64,000 bases of DNA, taken from Diprion similis (lineage: Eukaryota; Arthropoda; Insecta; Hymenoptera; Diprionidae). Positions within the stretch are counted from its first letter, which is position 1. Each line of letters starts with the position of its first letter. Under the pieces are notes generated by a model that saw nothing but the letters and a program-made list of their open reading frames with translations, searched no databases and was not told where the DNA came from. The stretch is from NCBI RefSeq assembly GCF_021155765.1, contig NC_060106.1:6393501-6457500 (forward strand), written 5' to 3'. The translations under genes and the position numbers were made by a program. Below, piece after piece: positions 54,240 to 64,000 of the stretch.

Positions 54240-54660
54240 TGGCACGCGGTTTTTATCGATACTATCTCTCTCGCACGCGCGCGCGACTAGAGCCTTTGCA
54301 CCTGGCTTTTGACTGGCTGTGTGGCGACCCATAGATCGGTCTTATACCCTCGTAGCCCCCACCGCCGATCGTCGCCCGTCAACACGGCCACTGCAGGCAG
54401 GCTCCGATTCCCCGGCCCGTTGCAACCGGCGCGTTGCCGCTTGCCGATCTTTCGCCTGGCCCGGCGCGCGGCGCGGCGTCTCTTGGCTTTTGCTCTAGCA
54501 CAAGGACGCGGCAAACGGCCAGCTAAACAGCGAAATGCCCATCGACGCCGCGCCGCGCCGCACCGCGCCGCGGCAAACGGACGAGCGAACGGGCCCAAGC
54601 CGAGGGGCCAGCCGGTCGGAGGGGGTGGAGGGTGGGGGGAGGAGGCTTTTACGGATCCGT
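54240..54660. promoter_or_regulatory. GC/CpG-rich block, probable promoter of the minus-strand gene
   Basis: About 420 bases are strongly GC-rich with dense CpG (for example gccgcgccgcgccgc near 54547), in sharp contrast to the AT-rich surroundings. Long open frames appear on both strands here (54309-54662 plus, 54287-54598 minus) only because stop codons are rare in such sequence. It lies upstream of the ATG at 53528. A core promoter with a 5' UTR is the simplest reading. Confidence 0.55.
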
Positions 54661-57600
54661 AAGATGGTGCGCAAGGTCGTTCGTGATCTTGAAAATCGCC
54701 CCTCGTGATCCACAGGCGATCGGGTATCCGCCCGATTTATAGGTCTAAACACGTTCTCACGGGTAGGTATAAAAGGATGTCTGACTCGAGAAGGTTTCTT
54801 TATTTTTATTTATTTTTTTTTGTTTATTTTCACTATTCGACCGCGATCGTCTCTACAATGAAATGACATTTTTTTCCCTTGATAACTGATTGCTTCTTTT
54901 TTTTTTTTGTTTTTTTTATCGTCGTTATTGTTAGCGTTTTTTTTTTGATTTGTTGCTTTACTTCTCGCGCTAACGCGCGGGCTCTGATTTTTTGTCGCTT
55001 GTTATTGTTTGTTTGTTTTTTTTTTTTCGTTTTCTTTCAGTTTGTCATCTATTTCTTTTCATTCGTTACCTGTTCAACGGTTCTTTTTTTATCAATCTTG
55101 CGTTATAATACAGGTTTACCCGGATAACTTTTCATTTCCTGACCAACGACCTCCGTCGCTTTATTACCGCGTGTATGTCATTAGCTAGATCCTCTTAGTG
55201 TCTTTCGCACTGTATTGTCTGCTGTGTATAATATATATATATATATATATACACGTATGCTTGCGTGATCTATTGTTTTATTTTGGATCGTGATCACCTG
55301 GTGGGCGGGCGAACTTCCTTGCGGATTTTGTCTGCTACCTCTGTAGTATACTGTTATATGACTAATTTTCGTTGTGCTCAATTCGTTTGATTATTTCTTT
55401 TCTCTTGCAGATTATTATATGCATACCTTTCTTTCAGCAGCATTGCTACTTGCGACTAGTTATTATCTATCGGTATTATATTATACTTTATAATTAGCAG
55501 TGCCTAATTATATGTGATCATCGTTGTAAAGTGGAGGTTGTTGAGTGTGCGGGATTTATTTCAATTGATTAACGTCTCTCTCGTAAATTCACCGATGGAG
55601 TTTCAAATTAGTAAAACTTTTTTTGAGGAAAAAATATAAATCATACAAATATGCTGTATTGCCATCGACATTTTACTTCTCTAGTAAGTAGTGAAATATT
55701 TTCTAGTTCATGGTAATACGTGTAAGTCGCCTTGAAATATTTATTTTTTCATTTTTTCTCCTCAGCGGCATGGCAACACTGAAACAGAATATCTACCCAC
55801 CTGTGTCTCGGCCCATCAGATCTTATATCACTACGTTGGTTATATCATATGTAGGTTTTAAACGTTTCTCGTTTTATTTATTTTTTATTTTTTTTTCATC
55901 CTACTAGATATTGAAAGTGGTACAATTCTCTGGAGTCGTGTACTAGAACTACGGAAATTCTTTACTATCAGAAATAATCTAGAAGATGTTCGACTACTAG
56001 AAGTAAAAATGGTTCAGTTTAAGAAGGATCGAAAATTTGTATTTCAATTTAGAAAGTGAAAAAATGTATAACGTACAAGAATTTATCTACTCCGTTTATT
56101 TCTTATTGTAAAAAACGAGACAATTTTACGGGCAAAAAAAAAAAAAAAAAAATATTAGAATTTATTGAATTAGTTGGAATTCGGTCGTTCAACACACGCC
56201 TCTCTCTACCGGGAAAAATGCAAAGAAACGCGCTAACTGGCGGTATCATCTGGTACTAGTGTGACAATTCTACACCGCGTAGAAGGTGAGTCTTGATTGG
56301 GCAACACGAACTTGTTTGCATTTGAAAACGGTAGCAGCTTGGAGAGTCTTGCAGACTGAATTTGGTCTCCGTTTTCATACAAAAATGCTTACGTTGCATA
56401 TAGCGAGGTATCGGGGAATATGTTAATGCTCGTTTAATCGAGAGACGATCTTAGGGAACAAGCGCCGCGTGTGAAAACATGCCCAATGTATTTAAAATGA
56501 TTTGTGGACGTGGTACACCTTGGCGAATGTGTCGTGTATCCTGCTTACACACGCGGTACACATGCGGTTTAGTATTATACCCGCGTGTTACACGCATGCG
56601 CTTTTACGCCGCACGTATGACGCAGCGTGATCGGAATCGTCTCGAGGTCTTCGTCGAGATACGAGAGACAACCCACTGCTCGATTAAAACCTTAATTAAT
56701 CTCAAACCGTCAATTATAAGCACTTTAGTTTGCTGCACCAGCCGATGCATGATCGCGTTCTCCGACATTGCATTCTTTTGTCTCCATTATTATTCTCGTT
56801 TACTCGGATCCAATCGATCGATCGATTGCCTGATAGATACAATCTCAAGCTCGTTAAGGTTGCTTTTAAAAAGTCGTAACGCTCATTTCAGAAATAATTC
56901 TTTAACTATCGATCGAACGTTTGAAAATTTATCAAAAAATTTTATCAAACTATTAATGACCGTTTTCACGTATATATGTATATACCTATGTATACACATA
57001 CCTTGTCTAAATAACAAACAATATTATGGCTGAAACGTAATCGTTTTTTGGACGTAATTGATTCCATTTTGTTCACGCACAGTGGCTCTAATAATGCATA
57101 TTGTTTTCCTTTCTAATAACAAGAGGCTGGAGGCGAGGTATTATCTGAGTGTAAATCAAGTTTCTTATTGGTTCTATACGCCTAGATGCCTAGACGGTCA
57201 GAGAAGGACTTTTCATATCCTCCGAGCGTTAGCACGAACTCCGTAAGCGTCTGTTCTATTTTAGACAAGGACTTGGGACTTCCTTACACGCGCTTACTCT
57301 GCACGTGGAGCCACCGACAAGGTCGCGATCTTTCGCGAAATAATCGCGATCGAACGAAAATCCGTCTGCCGATTCTTGCTATTAATTATCATGATATTCG
57401 AACACCGATCAGTGCAACATGTCCAGCTGGCTGTCAGATCCGGTTGTCAGATAGTCAGTTCATATCAGTGATGATCGATTTCGTCACGTTTTCTGTGTCT
57501 TACAAGCTTGAAAATGGAACCCGCATCTATTGACTTTCGATCTGATGCAAAATAGTGTTATTGTTACGAATAAACACCTTAGATTAACAAATTGAAAGGA

Positions 57601-60600
57601 ATGCTCACGCGGATATCCACACCCACATTCATTCGACACTCACCCACACTAAAAAACGCTGGATGGCTGTACGCTTTATGTACGACATGACGTTTTGCGG
57701 TTACACCGGAGACTTTCTACGCGGCATAGCGATCAGGAAGTGTCCGAAACGAAAAGTGACAATGAGTAATTGTTACAACTGATTTCCGAAATCATTTACC
57801 GTAGCCGACGCCTCATTTATGCACGTATGTTTACAACACTTTGCACAGTATAAACTCTTGGGAATATTTATGGGATACTTTAGGAAATGTTTGCTTCGTT
57901 CTTTGAACGATCGGGAGCTTGGAACTTAGCTTAAGCTGTCCAACCGAAGTATCAACGATACTGTAACAGTGATGGACGTGGATGTATTCGGAAGTGCAAA
58001 TTCGTTCTGTCCTATTTCAGTGTTCAATCTCATTCACGTGTGTCGTTGCTGCGAGTACGTCGACCGGAAGTTGTCATTAGAGCACGGATATGCAGTGATT
58101 GACAGGTGGTCCTATTTATAGGTACATTGAGAAATGTGTCTGATAGAGATTAGGCGATTCTTCAGGTGCTTGGATCTTGATTATCGGCTAGACAGTACGG
58201 ATTTTGTCTTTTCTGGTTCAGGGACTTCGATCGAGTATAATGGAGCGGCGAGGTCGTTGCCGGTTAAGTTTTCGATCTATAGATCGATCGATCGGGCGGT
58301 TGGTGGTCGGTTTGCTTTCCTGATCTTTTCATTGTAACGAGCAAAACCCGACGAGAGCAACAGCACGCGGAATCTCGTCGTGATTAATTCTACCGATGCA
58401 ATTACACCGGGGCAACGGCAGCCAAGGTTAAGCCTGATTCACTACAAAGTCCGGTATGTGATTTTCGTTAGGAAATATACGGAATGTGGACCTTGGTAGG
58501 TGTCTGCGAAAGTTTCTGTCTCCCGAAATTCAGGATTCACGTGTCTTGATCTATTGGAAAGATAGTAGATTGATCCACACGAATTGGTTTACCCCAACGC
58601 CTCGTCATCTGGCGAACGTTTAAATCTTAACGGAGATGAGAATCATTGGTGGCTTGTCAGCCTCGCTTCATGCGGCGAAGCCTTCGTTTTTGTTTCATGC
58701 TTCTTGCCTCTTTTGAGTTATTTTTTTTTTATTTTTTTATTATTATTTTCTTTTTTATTTCTGTCCCTCTGATTATACTTCAGATAAATACTTTTAGCTA
58801 CTCGCATTACCGCCTTCGTTTCTCATATTCCAGGGTACAACTTCTCACAGTCAGCTGCAATTCGGTTACGCAATTGAGGTAGATTTTTCAGGACCGTTTA
58901 GCCAGTACTTGGGTTTTATTTTGTACGCGTCTGTGATTGAAGGTGATCCTAATGGTGAACGGATTTTAGCGATTTTTCAATATCTCATAGCGGGTGAAAC
59001 CTTGTCGCATGAAAAGTGACGGAATTGAGATTACAAAATTTGATAATCATTCGTTCTCAGAATAGTGATAAAGTGTAGTAACATTGCGATGCGGTGCGGT
59101 GAAAGGACGAATTTTTGAATCGACGTAAAACAGGATATGACCAAACTTATATACAATTTACACGTACTTGCGTATCATGTTTATTTCAAACGTAAACGCG
59201 GATCGTAAAAACTATCCTAGAATTAACCCGACGAGATTATAAGCTATTCGTCGCTTCCGTATACTAAAAGCTAGTTGTCGGTTTGAAATTAGAATTTTAA
59301 ACAGTCAAGTTTCCTAACGTTCACTGGTAGTCGTACAGACTCACGTAGAGGAAACATACGCAATTTTGATGATAGTTTCGTCAACCACATGGTTTCCTGT
59401 CCGTCCCTTAAGTTCAGTACTCATCACTTTCTAAAGCTTTCTTATCACAATCATTAGCAAAAATTATAAGCTATTCGTCGTGACGATTTCGCTTGTCTTC
59501 CATTGAATGCACAGAGTGTATTTCAATTATCTTTCATCTCTAACTTAAATCGTAGAAAAATATCAATTTACACTGAACGTAGTCGCTTCACTCTGATCCA
59601 TAAGTCGACATAAAGTTACCACGCATCAGCTGTATATTTCTAAATGTCATCACTGAAATGGTTTTCATTACCGTTTCATTCCAGTCAGAGTCTCACACAC
59701 TTCCATCCTTTCTGGTCATGCCATTTTGTCAACATTTTTGTTTCGCCTATGAAAAAAGAAACGAGAGTCTCGGCCTTGGACGTAGGCAGCTTCCTGATGC
59801 AGATAACCTTATATAAGATCACTTTTTGAGTCGACTAATTTGTGATGAGCCATAGCTGTCCGTGCAGTGTCATCTTCTTTTTTTTAGACCTGTCTCGTAT
59901 GCCGGAAGATAGTCTTACTTCTCTGTAGATACGACTTACAATCAGCGGCGTTGAAAGAGTTTCTGTGTAATCCTGTCGTCCATGTATGAGGTAAGCATCG
60001 CTGCATTAATTCTGTCCAGAAAGTTAACACTCTTCAAGCAGGTAATCTAATTTTCAGATGCCTGTGTTGTTCATACGCGTTGTTATTCGTCGTCGGAGAC
60101 TATAATAATTATTTCCTCTAAAGTATGTCATCATGCAATAATGGATAAATATACAAATGATGAAATCTGATAGACAAAAAAGTCTCCAGTTGAACATTTC
60201 TAGCTCCAAAACGAACGGATCTTCTCATCTGAACTCCCATTTTAGTGGATTCAGTTACTATTTTAAGTCTACAATGCTTCTTGACAAAACCCTGATGGAC
60301 ATACGAAGTGAGTACCAACATCGAACATAGAATGTGGTTGATCAAATGTTCATAAAAAAGAATACAAGATATTGCTAGTGCGTTTAATATTTTTCTTAGT
60401 TGACTTCCTCGTTAACAGTATGCATGATCTTATTAATCATTGAAAATATACGTTGCGATCGATGACTGATCAGCATCACTCGGTAGTTTGGCGAAGGTGG
60501 GCATGGGTGCACGCATGTGTATACGTCATGGTTTCGTACAGGTGCAGGTAGCCGGTTGTACACCGCTTTCTAAGACCCTGGAAACGTTCGGAGGAATCAG

Positions 60601-63600
60601 CATGAGGAACATGCATATAATACATACCATACGTTTGGTCATTATTTTAATCGAATTACTTGAATTGTCGCAATCGTTCGTAACTTTCTTAGAATTGACG
60701 TCACCGTTTAGGAAGTGGCTCTTCGATTCATTGCTTTTCACCTCCATCCCTTGTATAACCTATTATAAGCACAAGGTTACATCAGTGTCACAAGAAAGTG
60801 GCTCACGATCAGAGAAACTTTTCATAATTGTATTTAACTTCACCTTGGTTTGTATTTCGTTTTGGTATCAGCTGACTCGAATTATTTTTGATCGTTTTTA
60901 AGAGTTAATACCTGAATACCATGAAGAACTTGAACTTTAATTACAGTCTCACCGAAACACAAATCATTCGTCACGAGTATAATTACTCCTAAATTGCCTG
61001 TCGACGTGCAGTCAAAAACGAACACATTTATACGACAATGATTGCTCACGATTTTCCGGCTTCCATTGCGATGCTGTAGTTTCAGTTCTCGATCATTTAT
61101 CATCGGATATTACAAGGATATGGTTTTAATCTCACGTATATAGTTGAGTATCAGCCGAGGACTCCCTTTGCTGGATACATTGACTAAATTCGTCACGCAG
61201 CTGTGCCGCGATACAATTTCCTGTCTACTTACAATTAGTCCTCCATCACTTGTTATAATCACGATTTGTTACCTGGCTCCAACCTCTTGCTCCATTCATT
61301 TGAACAAATTGATTTTGAATCTCGTTACGTTTCTTAATGTTTACTTCCTCGGAACCATCGAGATCCGGCGCGATATTGAACTTTTATATCCTCCAGGGAC
61401 GATGTTAATTTGATTCACGTTTGAAAGGGCCTGCCAATCTTCGACATTATTCTTCTCTCGATTATCGGTCCTTCGTTCAAATCATGCTACAGCCAGTATT
61501 GAGTTTGGCTACAAGGGAACCTTCTCCACAAGTCGACTCTGTCAAGACTCGAGAGTACAGATTTAGTCGAACTATCATTGTCTCCGGAATCAGCTGGGTC
61601 CGTGTTTGGAGTAACTGAAAAGACTTGAAAGACTCACTTCAACGTGACATTTACCTTCAGCAGACGTAGTGTTGCACTGTATACTGCATGCAAATGTGTG
61701 AGTTTAATCCTGATCGCTGCTGTCGATATCTGTTCTTCATTGTTTTTATACTGTAACAAAATTTTCGTATCATTCAATGTACACGGTGAGTTTAATTGGA
61801 CGTTCCGACGCCAGAGTCTAGACAGTTTTAATGATCAGACTGACCTACGCCAACTTGATTCATTTATGGCACTGTCGCTTTGTTGTTTCCACTTGGAGCT
61901 CGCCAACCTCGTTTTAATTGGGGTACACGCGACTTGCTGTACTCCCTAGGTACTGTCATCCTTACGTTAAACGTAAGTGTAATATTAATCATTTACCTCG
62001 GCTTTACGTCGGTTTACCTCCCAAAGAAACAAACGTCGCTCTGTGCGGTTCGAATTCATTGTCAGCCAAGATACCTATTCGTATATTCCGTATACTTTCG
62101 TTTCCACACTTCAGGGCTCTTCTTCCATGCTTCTTCCATGCATCATTAGACGGTTAAAACGTGCCTTTAGCTTTGGAAGAATCCTTCGATTCCATGGCCC
62201 TTTTTTCACATCAAGTTCTTGCCGTCAGCCGGCCATTTTTGATGCCCACATCTGTCAATCTAGCGTCTAGAGATTTGTCTAGTGTTTCTTTTCTCACCGC
62301 ATGGCCGTTTCAAATTAGGAAGTGTCTATTAATGATAATCATTTAATGCTGTCCAGTTTGTTTATTTTGTCTATTTTTCACTTACTTTTTGTTACATTTG
62401 AACTTGGTGAGTTTGTGAGATAGGAACCCGAAGCGAAGAACTAATTACAGATATCAAAGACCACTTCATTCGAAGAAATGCTTAGTCATCGTTGGTGAGT
62501 AGATATTCAATTGTTCGCAGTTAGAATTCGATGTGGATCCCCCTTAAAATATCCTTAGAGACAAAGTTGGTGTTCAACTTCCACGCGCATGGCGAGGACT
62601 TCTCACTTTACTTTTGGTCATATTTCGAGCAACAACTTATATCACGTATGCTAATTAGGATGTGAATTACATATTTACCTGCCGTATCGCGATGCAAGTA
62701 TAAGTTGTATGTGTGAAAATAGCTCCGAGTTGAAACAAACAAAAATATGTGATGCAATTTGTTAACATTGAATTCATCGCAATCTCACGTCTACAGGCGC
62801 ACCAGTCAAGCGTCGACGTTACTTGTTTGCCTGCGATTCTGCGCCACATCCGTGAGTACCTACGTTCAATTCTCTAAGGGGCAAAAAGTGTTTTGATGCT
62901 AATCTGCGGCAACGTTCAGCGAGCCTTTTATGCAGTTCGTCGTTTGTAGCATGATGCACTTGAGTTGCAGCGGTCTCGTTCGCCTCGAGATTATGTAGGT
63001 ATTCCTTTCTCGAATCCAGAAATCTGCTGGTGTTTCAGGTTACGTTTTGCTCCTTTGATGAAACGTGCGCAGGCGTGTGGGCGAGACGCAGAAGGAGTGT
63101 CCTCGCGTGTGACGTCATTATTTTTCACCATCCGGTCGGACACGGTTCGAGTTCAAGTTTCGCGAATGTCGTTTACCGACCGCTCCAGAAACTCTACTCT
63201 GTCGGTAAAAACGGTATGGTTGTCAAGAAAAGGAGAGATTACGCAGGAAAGATCCAAAAAATTTCCGACTCAACGTTATGTACGCTAATCGCAGATTTAC
63301 ATTGGCTGTTTCGTATTACGCAATGCCTTCCCAAATACATATTAAGTCATGCGTGGATACACATAACGCGCTACAGCTCACGCCCGAGTCCTTCCGATGT
63401 GTCTGCCCACTTTCTTTTCTACTTACCTAAGAACGTATATGTAGGTATGATCCACGTGCTTCAAGCCACGCCGCTGCGCGCTTACGTTCCTCAATATTTA
63501 TACCTACGAGTTTAAGACTCTTGTGCAATATGCTTTGAAAATTTGATGGGACCTTTCCGACGCACTTGCGGCCCGAGTTACGCACGCCTCCTTTACTACG

Positions 63601-64000
63601 CAATTAATTAGACCGATTGTATCCACTTTCCTTCCCATTTGCAAAAAGGAGCAAAAATTAGTGAATACTTGAATGTGTCGTCGTTCCGTTATCCAACGAT
63701 AAGACTGGGCTAAGAAATAAGTGATTTTTTATTTTTTATAAAACTCTTTTCAATTGATTGTATTTAATTATAGTTTACAATAAGCGTTATAATGAAGTAT
63801 TTCTGAAGGTGCCAATAATTTTTGCAATTCAAAGTGATTTTTTTAATCTGTTGAAGAGAATATACAGTATTATGAATTGTCAAATTTGCAAATATTTTTC
63901 ACAATATTGCAAATATTTTCGACCATTGATATGTAATTTAATTGGAAAACACATCAGAGTTTTAGCAGTGGTTGAATATTTTTTCAAATTTGTAGTAAAA
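54661..64000. other. Intergenic or upstream region without recognisable genes
   Basis: About 9.3 kb carries no coding exon I can support. It contains an (AT)n run at about 55227-55250, A19 at 56134-56152, an 18-bp palindrome at 56811-56828 and an 18-bp direct repeat at 59236/59463. The longest open frames (56479-57033, 60488-60901, 63030-63515) lack domains, splice context or plausible composition. Distal regulatory DNA for the minus-strand gene, or its non-coding 5' exons, could lie here. Confidence 0.5.

Noticed and set aside
54287-54662. Arg/Ala/Pro-rich frames on both strands
   Set aside because: Both strands are open because the block is GC-rich with few stop codons. Composition is that of a CpG island, not of a protein.
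56479-57033. 184-codon open frame, plus strand
   Set aside because: No domain, no signal peptide and no acceptor or donor context. Composition resembles neighbouring non-coding DNA, and the C-terminal end runs through a TATA-rich simple sequence.
60488-60901. 137-codon open frame with hydrophobic stretches
   Set aside because: Hydrophobic runs follow from T-rich DNA. No topology pattern or family motif was found, and the start is not in a good context.
63030-63515. 161-codon open frame overlapping another frame at 62965-63288
   Set aside because: It lacks an ATG at the stated start and shows no known motif. The local rise in GC makes long frames likely by chance. RNA evidence would be needed.

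Overview
This is eukaryotic, almost certainly insect, nuclear DNA. The genes are split by short GT..AG introns, the proteins match conserved animal families, the sequence is AT-rich with many CpG dinucleotides, and simple-sequence repeats are common. A hymenopteran such as a sawfly or wasp would fit, but that is a guess from base composition and gene style.

The left third (1 to about 20.3 kb) is gene-dense. In order it holds: the N-terminal exons of an adiponectin-receptor homologue (minus strand, running off the left edge); a single-exon MFSD5-type major facilitator transporter (plus); a membrane-anchored gamma-glutamyltransferase-like protein in at least eight exons whose catalytic threonine is missing (plus, first exon not located); a four-exon Golgi GDP-fucose transporter (minus); a four-exon JMJD7 2-oxoglutarate oxygenase (plus), head-to-head with the fucose transporter across a 0.6 kb shared promoter region; and the first four exons of nudC (plus). 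These are ordinary housekeeping genes with no sign of an operon or shared pathway.

At about 20.24 kb nudC stops at a good splice donor, before its CS domain, and the rest of the gene is not visible. A C23 homopolymer lies 90 bases further on. From the other side, a minus-strand gene made of scattered exons (53.5, 52.8, possibly 41.7, 27.2 and 24.4 kb) also stops at a good donor, at 24.2 kb, just after encoding a transmembrane segment. Two convergent genes therefore both lose their 3' halves in the same 4 kb. This is the most important oddity in the window. It suggests a mis-join, a collapse or a real rearrangement.

The right two thirds (20.3-64 kb) is gene-poor. It holds very long introns of the membrane-protein gene, a GC/CpG-rich block at 54.24-54.66 kb that looks like its promoter, and about 9 kb beyond that with no recognisable gene. 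It is full of microsatellites, homopolymers and short inverted repeats. Three non-autonomous foldback or MITE-like elements are visible (3.2-3.5, 17.9-18.0 and 32.4-32.5 kb). I found no tRNA, rRNA, CRISPR or viral sequence and no intact autonomous transposon. Exon coordinates come from reading splice sites and reading-frame phase by eye.
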